A stretch of DNA of 64,000 nucleotides from Chiridota heheva. Taxonomy: Eukaryota > Echinodermata > Holothuroidea > Apodida > Chiridotidae. The DNA lies in assembly GCA_020152595.1 (NCBI GenBank), contig JAIGNY010000132.1:219501-283500 (forward strand), written 5' to 3'. Below the pieces are notes generated by a model, which saw only the letters and a list, made by a program, of their open reading frames with translations, had not been told where the DNA came from and ran no database searches. Each line of letters opens with the position of its first letter. The first letter of the stretch is position 1. A program made the translations under genes and the position numbers. Of the stretch, positions 62,201-62,562 are shown piece after piece.

Positions 62201-62438
62201 ACATGTGGTGGATATGTGGATATTATTGTCATTAATATTTCATGGTATAGATTCTGCGGATGGTACCATTCATATTGCCGGTGGAAACCCAGTCTGTCTT
62301 TACAGTATGAAGGTTCTTGGGTCACAAGTCAAGTTTATGGACCTCTATGACCTGTATCCAGGCATGGGGAGCAAAGATGTCAAACTGGCCGCCCTGGGAG
62401 GTCAACTATCTGGTCAGGTGATCTTGCATGAAGAACAA
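8161..62438 (+). CDS. VWA8: VWA8 gene, 21 internal exons (partial at both ends)
   Basis: VWA8 is a large (about 1,900 residues) mitochondrial AAA+ ATPase with three N-terminal AAA modules and a C-terminal von Willebrand A domain; its substrate is poorly known. The 21 exons listed separately join to 2686 nt (1 nt plus 895 codons) with matching phases at all 20 junctions and no stop. Seen in order: the end of AAA module 1, AAA module 2 with Walker A GPKGCGKT, AAA module 3 with GNQGVGKNK and Walker B VLVVDEADKAP, then a sensor-1-like VLANRPGFPFLGND. Identification rests on recognising family-specific stretches such as LYQDMTSRDLLQQR, MEDMLKDFRLGEHLLL and YPYSTREVVNMVKHL. The initiator exon, promoter, VWA domain and terminator lie outside the window. 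Introns range from under 300 bp to about 12 kb and hold all the repeats described here. Uniform conservation and an unbroken frame argue for a functional gene. Confidence 0.95.
8307..9131 (+). mobile_element. LINE copy 2, 5'-truncated, with target duplication
   Basis: Matches the last about 830 bp of LINE copy 3 (RNase H end, WIPSHVGIPGND, Cys/His C-terminus, 3' tail). It is flanked by a perfect 10-bp duplication ATTACAAGTT (8297-8306 and 9132-9141), the expected product of target-primed reverse transcription. It begins inside the RNase H domain and is coding-dead. It inserted 37 bp after the donor of exon 1. Confidence 0.93.
9142..9600. other. Intron, AT-rich, nothing recognised
   Basis: No repeats, RNA gene or coding signal seen. 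Confidence 0.5.
9604..9795. repeat. Palindromic minisatellite (GGCACCAGGGAGCTG type)
   Basis: Tandem units of about 48 bp, each made of GGCACCAGGGAGCTG, TTACTTTGC and CAGCTCCCTGCTG, so each unit can fold on itself. The outer units carry the middle block in opposite orientation (AAAGTAAC versus GTTACTTT). It is open in several frames on both strands only because it lacks stops; not coding. Confidence 0.85.
9850..10512. repeat. Minisatellite, about 45-bp unit, about 14-15 copies
   Basis: The unit is built around GGATTGGATCATGGGGGTGA then GGCATTATGCTATATCACCA. Since 45 is a multiple of 3, two + strand frames stay open over 400 bp by chance. It ends 71 bp before exon 2. Confidence 0.93.
10584..10688 (+). 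CDS. VWA8: VWA8 exon 2 of window
   Basis: Acceptor CATATTTCAG, donor GAG|GTACCT; 35 codons, phase 0 at both ends. The peptide includes LNKLVNQLYPYELFLPKEG, matching the VWA8 segment that links AAA modules 1 and 2. It is flanked by a 45-bp array upstream and a 16-17-bp array downstream. Confidence 0.88.
10804..11072. repeat. Minisatellite, 16-17-bp unit (AAACGATTGTGATAAT)
   Basis: About 15 units with TA/AT variation after GTGAT. In the intron between exons 2 and 3. Confidence 0.92.
11073..11592. other. Intron, nothing recognised
   Basis: An open frame at 11123-11446 has no family resemblance and no splice context; treated as chance. Confidence 0.5.
11593..11718 (+). CDS. VWA8: VWA8 exon 3 of window
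   Basis: Acceptor CCATTTATAG, donor GAG|GTATGC; 42 codons, phase 0 at both ends. The peptide starts KFELRLDSGSEVRQRL. It is the linker before AAA module 2, the least conserved part of the gene in this window, so the call rests on splice sites, phase and neighbours as well as on similarity. Confidence 0.85.
11773..12048. repeat. Three tandem copies of a 92-94-bp unit
   Basis: Each copy has CCTTTGTCACTAAGG, then TTTTCAAATCCATGTCTTTG, then AAGTTTGAGAATCACA. Copies start near 11773, 11867 and 11958 and are about 95% alike, so the duplication is recent. Confidence 0.93.
12049..12892. other. Intron, nothing recognised
   Basis: AT-rich single-copy-looking sequence. GCAGAGCCCACC near 12060 and CCACCTGGGTCACGAAGG near 12749 are G/C-rich islands at either side, possibly the ends of an old element, but I cannot show inverted repeats. 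Confidence 0.4.
12893..13027 (+). CDS. VWA8: VWA8 exon 4 of window
   Basis: Acceptor TATGTACGTAG, donor AAG|GTTGGA; 45 codons, phase 0. It ends VGDFCVVGPK, the strand leading into Walker A of AAA module 2; the P-loop GPKGCGKT is split across the intron between exons 4 and 5. The acceptor has a poor polypyrimidine tract, so the exon start is a little less certain than its end. Confidence 0.87.
13325..13795 (+). mobile_element. Diverged LINE 3' end (relative of the main LINE family)
   Basis: The C-rich coding-like strand reads IKIGHTNF, then NLFHNNPP, in the same order as IGHTHLTHSHLF and EFFQKNPL in LINE copy 3, and is followed by a similar 3' tail (TTTTGAGGTGACCCCACAAA). It is a more diverged or sister family; no open frame survives. 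Confidence 0.6.
14036..14113 (+). CDS. VWA8: VWA8 exon 5 of window (Walker A of AAA module 2)
   Basis: Acceptor CTTTCTAACAG, donor CAG|GTAACA; 26 codons, phase 0. It encodes GCGKTILAHELAERLGYNIE, completing a canonical Walker A that binds ATP phosphates. The last 40 bases plus 33 intron bases are repeated twice more in tandem downstream (see repeat 14074-14290). Only the first donor keeps the frame into exon 6. Confidence 0.93.
14074..14290 (+). repeat. 73-bp tandem triplication spanning exon 5 end and its splice donor
   Basis: Copies start at 14074, 14147 and 14220. Copy 1 is the last 40 bases of exon 5 plus 33 intron bases. Copies 2 and 3 keep the donor CAGGTAACAGTGGTC at 14187 and 14260. 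Copies 1 and 2 differ by only a few bases. Use of the second or third donor would add 73 or 146 nt and break the frame into exon 6. Confidence 0.96.
14291..15394. other. Intron, no gene seen
   Basis: Bases 14310-14470 are rich in GATAATGAT/GATCAT motifs, a degenerate simple repeat. An open frame at 14771-15109 has no recognisable similarity. Confidence 0.5.
15395..15555 (+). CDS. VWA8: VWA8 exon 6 of window
   Basis: Acceptor TATTTTGTACAG, donor CAG|GTGAGA; 53 codons plus 2 nt (phase 2 out). It contains DMTSRDLLQQRATLPSGDT and SIALLDGLHRVN. The latter sits where Walker B of AAA module 2 should be, but reads LLDG, so the usual catalytic glutamate after the aspartate is glycine. From memory, vertebrate VWA8 also has LLDG here, so this is a family trait and not decay. 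Confidence 0.95.
15700..15800 (+). mobile_element. LINE 3' tail remnant
   Basis: TGTCATGGTGCCGATAA followed by CCTTACCAAACC parallels the LINE tail TGTCGTGGTGCCGTTAA, CCTCATCAAAC. About 100 bp, no coding part; it sits directly before exon 7. Confidence 0.6.
15855..15968 (+). CDS. VWA8: VWA8 exon 7 of window
   Basis: Acceptor TTTTAATTCAG, donor GAG|GTAAGC; 1 nt plus 37 codons plus 2 nt. The peptide has LVHDRELDLFDGTRLLRHDR, the pore-side segment of AAA module 2. A short LINE 3' tail remnant ends about 50 bp upstream. Confidence 0.94.
15969..16346. other. Intron between exons 7 and 8, nothing recognised
   Basis: AT-rich; no repeat, RNA gene or regulatory motif seen. Confidence 0.5.
16347..16515 (+). 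CDS. VWA8: VWA8 exon 8 of window
   Basis: Acceptor TCTCCTTCACAG, donor TTG|GTGCGT; 1 nt plus 56 codons, phase 0 out. It includes VFPIHPAFRLIALAEPP, the sensor-1 region of AAA module 2, where alanine-glutamate stands in place of the usual polar asparagine. WLTPELLTLFMYHHLKPL follows. Confidence 0.95.
16516..16883. other. Intron before the 25-bp array, nothing recognised
   Basis: Single-copy-looking AT-rich sequence. Confidence 0.5.
16884..17495. repeat. Minisatellite, 25-bp unit, about 24 copies
   Basis: Unit AGCAGTCTATGATAGTAATT plus CACTA or GACTA. One unit near 17438 is shortened. In the intron between exons 8 and 9. Confidence 0.95.
17496..17655. repeat. Short array of GATCATTAAGGATAAGTGATAA units
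   Basis: Six or so units of 18-24 bp built on ATCATTAAGGATAAGTGAT, directly after the 25-bp array and ending about 65 bp before exon 9. Confidence 0.85.
17719..17790 (+). CDS. VWA8: VWA8 exon 9 of window
   Basis: Donor ACT|GTAAGT; 24 codons, phase 0. The acceptor TTACCGAAAG has almost no pyrimidine tract. The closer CAG at 17723-17725 would put the exon in the wrong frame, so the AAG was chosen. The peptide SLLALTHKLR fits the lid helix of AAA module 2 and joins smoothly to exon 10. Confidence 0.85.
17830..18181 (+). mobile_element. tRNA-derived SINE
   Basis: The 5' end looks like a tRNA: GTAGCTAAGTTGGTTGAGCG fits a Pol III A box and GATTCAAGCC, about 40 bp later, a B box. A tRNA-unrelated body follows, with a 3' tail GTAAAGCGCTCTTGA / GGGCGCTATATAAAATGATT. 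Flanked by TAATTAG (17823-17829 and 18182-18188), a likely target duplication. It is not a tRNA gene, since the acceptor stem is unpaired. Confidence 0.85.
18374..18489 (+). CDS. VWA8: VWA8 exon 10 of window
   Basis: Acceptor TATGTTACAG, donor AAG|GTATGT; 38 codons plus 2 nt. It contains LSTRNLVRIARRIAQYKDEG and ACLSR, the end of AAA module 2. It is followed by the 10-kb intron that holds the hAT element. Confidence 0.94.
18490..18954. other. Intron start, nothing recognised
   Basis: A CpG-richer patch lies at 18545-18720; no exon or repeat seen. Confidence 0.45.
18963..21273 (+). mobile_element. hAT transposon, 2.3 kb, complete ends
   Basis: Ends CAGCGCCCGGGAAA (18963-18976) and TTTCCCGGGCACTG (21260-21273) are inverted repeats matching 13 of 14, with the CAG start typical of hAT elements. 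A perfect 8-bp target duplication CTTTAAAG lies at 18955-18962 and 21274-21281. Several GGCCCG motifs near each end may be transposase sites. The interior is a broken transposase gene. Confidence 0.95.
19319..21108 (+). pseudogene. hAT transposase (GTF2IRD2/Charlie8-like), frameshifted
   Basis: Readable in pieces in shifting frames. Near 19319 a basic start, MAYKKRKV. Near 19395-19480 a BED-type zinc finger, CLICTE...HYMSKH. Near 20000-20090 a catalytic-core segment, LVGIATDGAPAMVGS. Near 20940-21060 a C-terminal dimerisation segment, LCEQFFSKLKYSKSKNR. The frame changes at several points, so no full protein is made. Similar to the transposases that gave rise to GTF2IRD2 and ZBED-type host proteins. 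Confined within the transposon ends. Confidence 0.85.
21282..23300. other. Intron, no gene seen
   Basis: A poly-G run of about 12 at 21722. GGGCTGAAGCCCGCACACCCCC near 22138 recalls the G/C block of 2220-2370 and is probably a dispersed repeat. No coding or RNA signal. Confidence 0.45.
23305..23690. repeat. Two diverged copies of a hairpin-forming unit
   Basis: Copy 1 (about 23320-23470) and copy 2 (about 23500-23670) share GGTAGGATAAAC, a 'TTATTTCA' block, and CCTTTTT..ATATGGGAAAACTA. Within copy 1, GGATGGTAAGGTAGGATAAAC faces its approximate reverse complement at 23357-23386. MITE-like. Confidence 0.55.
23705..24267. repeat. Minisatellite of GCATTTATGCGAA-type units
   Basis: Variable 10-20-bp units built from CATTTATGCGAAG and CATTTATCGCGG. 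The CpG-rich variants are concentrated at 23860-24120. It abuts the dispersed repeat starting near 24268, whose other copy begins with GCATACGAAGCATAATGCGAA (42409-42426), so the array probably grew from that end. Confidence 0.88.
24940..25160. repeat. 24-bp satellite, first block
   Basis: Unit GCCATGTGGGACATGGGGTGGGAT with variation, inside repeat copy A. Confidence 0.92.
25270..26285. repeat. 24-bp satellite, second block, about 40 copies
   Basis: Same unit GCCATGTGGGACATGGGGTGGGAT. Variants with GAGATATGGTGGAAT recur as a group every 3 units near 25920-26110, a hint of higher-order duplication. A 24-bp period leaves several frames open on both strands; not coding. Confidence 0.95.
26381..27239. 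other. Intron, no gene seen
   Basis: 26410-26550 has three spaced GCGGTSGCG-type blocks (GGCGGTCGCGTCCATC, CCGCGGTGGTTGCGTACATC, CCGCGGCGGCCGC). A hairpin with stem GACCCGACCTG / CAGGTCGGGTC lies at 27151-27181. Confidence 0.5.
27238..27488. repeat. Minisatellite, 31-bp unit, about 8 copies
   Basis: Unit TCAATGGCTCCATTGTATTT then GTCCTCCCTTA. One unit near 27368 lacks CCCTTA. Confidence 0.93.
27489..27985. other. Intron with piece of a dispersed repeat
   Basis: 27840-27960 resembles 105-220. Otherwise nothing recognised. Confidence 0.45.
27986..28450. repeat. Minisatellite, 60-bp unit, about 8 copies
   Basis: Unit contains TTCAACTTCCCTGTCTTACA, TCACAAATTTAGCAGATAGT and GAGAATTACTCAAACTTTGA. 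It ends about 65 bp before exon 11. Confidence 0.95.
28517..28635 (+). CDS. VWA8: VWA8 exon 11 of window
   Basis: Acceptor TTCTTGTTAAG, donor CACAT|GTCAGT; 1 nt plus 39 codons plus 1 nt. It begins FLPNLARTALEKTL, the conserved continuation of the ACLSR motif of exon 10, followed by a variable acidic linker. Confidence 0.92.
28716..28888. repeat. Minisatellite, 24-bp unit, 7 copies
   Basis: Unit GGTACAATGTCTTGCTGGGG plus GTTG. In the short intron between exons 11 and 12. Confidence 0.93.
28889..29205. other. Intron end before exon 12, nothing recognised
   Basis: AT-rich, no repeat or RNA signal seen. Confidence 0.45.
29206..29312 (+). CDS. VWA8: VWA8 exon 12 of window
   Basis: Acceptor CCTCATAAG, donor CAG|GTATAG; 2 nt plus 35 codons, phase 0 out. 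The codon shared with exon 11 is TGT (Cys). The peptide includes GKLRIGHTEMPLYNP and VPDTLFYENPQ, the strand preceding AAA module 3. Confidence 0.92.
29584..29706. repeat. Minisatellite, 27-bp unit, about 5 copies
   Basis: Unit AAGATCAATAAATAATAGTG then GATCAAT. In the intron between exons 12 and 13. Confidence 0.9.
29862..30010 (+). CDS. VWA8: VWA8 exon 13 of window (Walker A of AAA module 3)
   Basis: Acceptor TTTCTCGTCAG, donor CAG|GTACCT; 49 codons plus 2 nt. It encodes MEDMLKDFRLGEHLLLIGNQ and the P-loop GNQGVGKNK. The residue after the P-loop lysine is Asn in place of Thr/Ser, so Mg2+ coordination may be altered, a feature I recall in vertebrate VWA8 too. RPRQYIQLHR follows. Confidence 0.96.
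30011..30449. other. Intron start after exon 13, nothing recognised
   Basis: A few weak open frames without similarity. Confidence 0.45.
30450..32915. repeat. Minisatellite, about 53-bp unit, about 46 copies
   Basis: Unit: TCCTGCTATGATCACATATC, ACCAGTGCTACAATCACTCT, GTTTGTTCCTTCA. Recurrent variants (TATGATCAAATACAGTATC, CATAAAGCCAGTGC) occur at two or three separate places about 430-600 bp apart, showing block duplications. The strings of 60-140-residue open frames here are by-products. Confidence 0.96.
32916..33264. other. Intron between array and MITE, nothing recognised
   Basis: Nothing that can be named; a weak LINE-like resemblance (GGATACACTC, TTCATCAACTAATGACATCAC) is too faint to call. 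Confidence 0.4.
33273..33690. mobile_element. hAT-type MITE, 418 bp
   Basis: Ends TAGGGCTCCTGGT (33273-33285) and ACCGGGAGGCCTG (33678-33690) are inverted repeats matching about 10 of 13, and an 8-bp duplication TAATATTT flanks it (33265-33272, 33691-33698). The interior has tracts of AACCTTTAAA on both sides and no coding capacity. The 8-bp duplication and CAGG-type end fit a non-autonomous hAT. Confidence 0.82.
33790..34600. repeat. Three diverged copies of a 230-310-bp unit
   Basis: Copies near 33825, 34125 and 34370 each contain GGATGCA..TCATA/GTCGTATG, GGTACACAGAT, a 'CCTATTG.TTT.GTGGTGAT' block and GTCATGCATAT. Well diverged, so old. No gene. Confidence 0.7.
34690..34765 (+). CDS. VWA8: VWA8 exon 14 of window
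   Basis: Acceptor TTTTTCTTCAG, donor CTA|GTAAGT; 1 nt plus 25 codons, phase 0 out. The peptide DTTVQTLTLQPTVQDG then IIYEDSPL is among the most conserved parts of VWA8. It sits between the 53-bp array intron and the LINE-bearing intron. Confidence 0.95.
35045..35260 (+). repeat. Left arm of a palindromic (foldback) element
   Basis: This 216-bp arm starts AGCAGTCCGGGAGCAACCCA and is the reverse complement, with scattered differences, of 38730-38946. With the short loop it forms a hairpin element of roughly 500 bp, later split by LINE copy 3. Confidence 0.92.
35314..38703 (+). mobile_element. LINE copy 3, 3.4 kb, young, 5'-truncated
   Basis: Best-preserved LINE. In order: end of the AP endonuclease (SDH-like region near 35430), RT from about 36140 with FFDLEKAFDTT near 36545 and YVDDF near 36815, RNase H with YTDGSKKG near 37710, WIPSHVGIPGNDRA near 38005, and a Cys/His motif (CKNCHC...H..LLAC) near 38322. 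Only a few stops interrupt it: TGA/TAA just after FDTT, TAA at 37679, and TAG at 37924. Flanked by a 12-bp duplication ACACCTTTTTAA (35302-35313, 38704-38715). It sits in the loop of a palindromic element. Recently active, now dead. Confidence 0.95.
38730..38946 (-). repeat. Right arm of the palindromic element
   Basis: Mirrors 35045-35260 (blocks CCAATGGAAATT, AAAATGTAAACACCC, GCTTTAGTGCATG, GGGTATTTTAAAGTA). It ends GGGCTGCT. No convincing target duplication was found, so the superfamily stays open. Confidence 0.92.
38947..39187. other. Intron, nothing recognised
   Basis: Short stretch between the palindromic element and the 35-bp array. Confidence 0.45.
39188..39545. repeat. Minisatellite, 35-bp unit, about 10 copies
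   Basis: Unit AAGAATAATGAATATCATGC then TAGAATATAATATGT; very uniform, so young. It ends about 260 bp before exon 15. Confidence 0.95.
39807..39942 (+). CDS. VWA8: VWA8 exon 15 of window (Walker B of AAA module 3)
   Basis: Acceptor TTTCTTCAAAG, donor CAAG|GTGTGT; 45 codons plus 1 nt. It encodes VLVVDEADKAPTHVTCIL, a canonical Walker B with catalytic Asp-Glu. ADGRKIIQ ends the exon. The last 13 bases and the donor are the founder of an 11-copy, 42-bp tandem array that follows directly. Confidence 0.96.
39930..40397 (+). repeat. 42-bp tandem array seeded by the exon 15 donor, about 11 copies
   Basis: The first unit is the end of exon 15 (AAGATTATTCAAG) plus its donor and intron start (GTGTGTGTGGTAGAGATGAA). 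Later units carry AAGATTGTTCAAGGTGGGTG at a spacing of 42 bp (39930, 39972, 40014, 40056). Each copy keeps a donor-like CAAG|GTGGGT. The unit is a multiple of 3, but reading through from exon 15 meets TAA at 39969-39971. Confidence 0.95.
40398..41234. other. Intron, nothing recognised
   Basis: AT-rich sequence without repeats or RNA genes. Confidence 0.45.
41235..41354 (+). CDS. VWA8: VWA8 exon 16 of window
   Basis: Acceptor TTCTTGTCTTGCAG, donor CTGG|GTGTGT; 2 nt plus 39 codons plus 1 nt. It contains HPDFRMMVLANRPGFPFLGN, with the sensor-1 asparagine present, and DFFGALG. Confidence 0.96.
41355..42055. other. Intron between exons 16 and 17, nothing recognised
   Basis: An open frame starting at 41872 only runs into exon 17; it is not an alternative start with support. 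Confidence 0.5.
42056..42261 (+). CDS. VWA8: VWA8 exon 17 of window
   Basis: Acceptor TTTTCTTCACAG, donor GAG|GTAAGA; 2 nt plus 68 codons, phase 0 out. The peptide runs DIFSCHAIDNP, then LAFGELRDMADQG, then YPYSTREVVNMVKHL, the lid of AAA module 3 with its conserved STRE arginine. The open frame continues past the donor to 42336 by chance; the splice to exon 18 is preferred because it restores the family sequence. Confidence 0.96.
42400..43485 (+). repeat. Dispersed satellite-bearing repeat, copy B
   Basis: Same order of blocks as 24268-26380, in the same orientation, but with a shorter 24-bp satellite (about 43140-43450) and only one TTTGCATATAAGTTACT block (43051). Begins GAGCATACGAAGCATAATGC. 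Comparison with copy A shows that the satellite part varies in length while the flanks are conserved. Confidence 0.82.
43486..44024. other. Intron before exon 18, nothing recognised
   Basis: AT-rich; some resemblance to 7240-7300 (CTTTGTTTTGTAATCAT), a possible dispersed repeat piece. Confidence 0.4.
44025..44176 (+). CDS. VWA8: VWA8 exon 18 of window
   Basis: Acceptor TGTCTTACAG, donor GA|GTGAGC; 50 codons plus 2 nt. It encodes FPSEGLATVVSNVFDFDSYN and LHKHGIPVGA, a conserved segment after AAA module 3. Confidence 0.95.
44177..45956. other. Intron between exons 18 and 19, nothing recognised
   Basis: A G-rich stretch GTTGGGGGGGTAGGGGGG at 44360-44380; the rest is AT-rich without repeats. 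Confidence 0.5.
45957..46065 (+). CDS. VWA8: VWA8 exon 19 of window
   Basis: Acceptor CTTTTGTAG, donor AAG|GTAGGA; 1 nt plus 36 codons, phase 0 out. The peptide has FSLPPPTLTSRWIFGDQ and MICPVTERQLDVK. This is a moderately conserved region; phase and order support the call. Confidence 0.9.
46066..46679. other. Intron start after exon 19, nothing recognised
   Basis: No coding or repeat signal. Confidence 0.45.
46680..47340. repeat. Diverged tandem copies of an about 290-bp unit
   Basis: 46770-47055 and 47060-47340 share TAGAAAATCACTCTGGTGGA, ACAGACTC..TTTGGATGA, GAAGAAATTTTGAAAA-type and CAGTGAGGTAT blocks; a partial third unit begins near 46680. Old, non-coding. Confidence 0.75.
47341..48408. 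other. Intron, nothing recognised
   Basis: AT-rich sequence without repeats that I can see. Confidence 0.45.
48409..48560 (+). repeat. Left inverted terminal repeat of DIRS-like element
   Basis: Begins AATTTACTTCAAGTTATACC; contains CTTCCATGCTATAATTATGC and CTGATTCTAATGCACTTCTA. A close copy begins at 62563. Confidence 0.8.
49430..49703. repeat. Two tandem copies of a 135-bp unit in the DIRS-like element
   Basis: 49430-49563 and 49567-49703 share GCTATGCCTCGTCTCTCTTT, AGCG.GTCCGTAAGATCAT and ATATGTTCTTCTCTT. Confidence 0.88.
49728..49947. repeat. Two tandem copies of an about 105-bp unit
   Basis: Both contain CTCTTAGGGGCGCTATACGC, GTCGCCTAAGTTGTAGTAAG and ATCCTATTGACA.GTC; directly before the CGGTTCC array. 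Confidence 0.9.
49955..50518. repeat. Minisatellite, about 53-57-bp CGGTTCC unit
   Basis: Unit: ATACGGTTCCGCGGCCCGTT, GTTACGGGGCGGACGGTTCC, ATTGGACGGTTCC. Seven well-kept units from 50150, with looser ones before. Several frames stay open on both strands; regarded as non-coding. Related CGGTTCC sequence recurs at 51180-51280. Confidence 0.9.
50739..51125 (+). CDS. Cys-rich ORF1 (gag-like) protein of the DIRS-like element
   Basis: 129 codons from the ATG at 50739, chosen because the same ATG context (CAGTATCATGGACATGGAG) is conserved in the second unit; an upstream in-frame ATG at 50700 is not. Residues about 18-54 hold CVACKRFF, CYACRLCC and CTLCSDW, a pattern of paired cysteines (C-x2-C, about 13 residues, C-x2-C, C-x2-C) like zinc-binding stretches in the first ORF of DIRS elements. 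A basic, proline/arginine-rich tail follows. Function is inferred to be nucleic-acid binding. Later units carry broken versions. Confidence 0.55.
   Translation: MDMEDRSPSVDVLHTQDVPRCVACKRFFKLRSGDIHLMCYACRLCCESNPCTLCSDWDLAAWSEHRLHRDRYFQRAAEKVEKRWSDRPSSFPPRRHRHPGPKPGRWGRRPLLAERLLKDVHRTVNPEV
51479..51740 (+). pseudogene. Second, broken copy of the Cys-rich ORF
   Basis: Starts with the same ATGGACATGGAGGACAGGTC context but has a stop in the region corresponding to the first CxxC (CCCGGCGTAGCGTGCTAACG) and frame changes after it. Further remnants lie near 51960 (ATCATAGGCACGGAGGACAG, start codon lost), 52310 (ATCATCGACACGAAGGGCAG) and 52870 (TTCATGGACACGAGGACGAG). Confidence 0.75.
53301..54920 (+). 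other. 3' interior of the DIRS-like element, function unknown
   Basis: 53310-53830 has diverged units with CTACGTAGC/TCCGTGGTG-type blocks. From 53940 the base composition changes. Open frames at 53950-54192 (80 codons) and 54454-54771 (105 codons) have no resemblance that I can name and no clear RT, RNase H or recombinase motif. A run of about 20 A follows at 54924. Confidence 0.4.
54989..55096 (-). repeat. Internal complementary region of DIRS-like element
   Basis: The first half is the complement of the left outer end (AGGTAAGGTATAACTTGAAG). The second half is the complement of the right outer end (GGATATTTACGAGAGTTATA). CCCCGCTAAGCGTAGCGGGG at the junction is a hairpin. In DIRS elements such a region is thought to align the two ends when a circular DNA is made. 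Confidence 0.75.
55130..55309 (-). repeat. Right inverted terminal repeat of DIRS-like element
   Basis: Contains AGAAGTGCGTTAGAATCAGG and GCATAATTATAGCATGGAAG, the complement of the left repeat, plus an outer 50 bp (TATAACTCTCGTAAATATCC to AGCGGGGTAAATTT) that is the exact complement of 55035-55083. Confidence 0.78.
55310..58047. other. Intron before exon 20, no gene seen
   Basis: 55310-55660 is a G/C-richer stretch with CAGGCGGGTT..ACACC and CAGGCGGGAGTTGAAACTCC, possibly a repeat. 55655-55735 (AATAATGAATACTTGTTATG CGCC and CTCATGGCGC) resembles an inverted SINE-type tail. TACTGCAGGAGCATC occurs at 55638 and 56393. TTTACATCAGCT with GATAAGATG occurs twice (56218, 56288). The rest is unremarkable. 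Confidence 0.45.
58048..58186 (+). CDS. VWA8: VWA8 exon 20 of window
   Basis: Acceptor TTCCTCCGTAG, donor CAAG|GTAGTT; 46 codons plus 1 nt. It begins GPAYLAVKEYPLER and ends ...NVAISQ, the start of the beta-rich region following the AAA modules. It lies between the DIRS-like element and the 26-bp satellite. Confidence 0.92.
58395..61255. repeat. 26-bp satellite, about 108 copies, with higher-order blocks
   Basis: Unit GTGGATGATGGGTAGGTGAG then TGGAGG. As 26 is not a multiple of 3 and no unit contains a stop on the minus strand, all three minus frames stay open and each yields the same 26-residue Thr/Pro/His/Ser-rich period; the 540- and 425-codon frames here are artefacts. A block with GATAACGGGTAGG, GTGTATGACGGGTAGCGAGT and GTAAACGATGGGTAGG occurs three times (about 59515-59765, 59930-60165, 60730-60975). 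Confidence 0.96.
61256..61459. other. Spacer between two satellites
   Basis: G-rich single-copy-looking sequence, nothing recognised. Confidence 0.45.
61460..62152. repeat. Minisatellite, about 60-bp unit, 11-12 copies
   Basis: Unit: AATAATATGCGCCCAAGGCT, AGCTATGAGGAGTGAGGGAT, AAGGAGTATGGGTTGTTAGT. It ends about 100 bp before exon 21. Confidence 0.95.
62251..62438 (+). CDS. VWA8: VWA8 exon 21 of window
   Basis: Acceptor CATGGTATAG, donor CAA|GTGAGT; 2 nt plus 62 codons, phase 0 out. It contains NPVCLYSMKVLGSQVKFMDL and LSGQVILHEEQ, matching a conserved VWA8 beta-strand segment. No further exon is visible to 64000. Confidence 0.93.
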
Positions 62439-62562
62439 GTGAGTCTGGGTTTTAGTAGGTGTAAGTCATTCTCAAGCTGTTTACCCTTTCCAGCTCTCAC
62501 AATCCCTGGAAATCTATTGTGCAACTCTTACATAATGACCCCCTCAAACTGTATCTGCTTTA

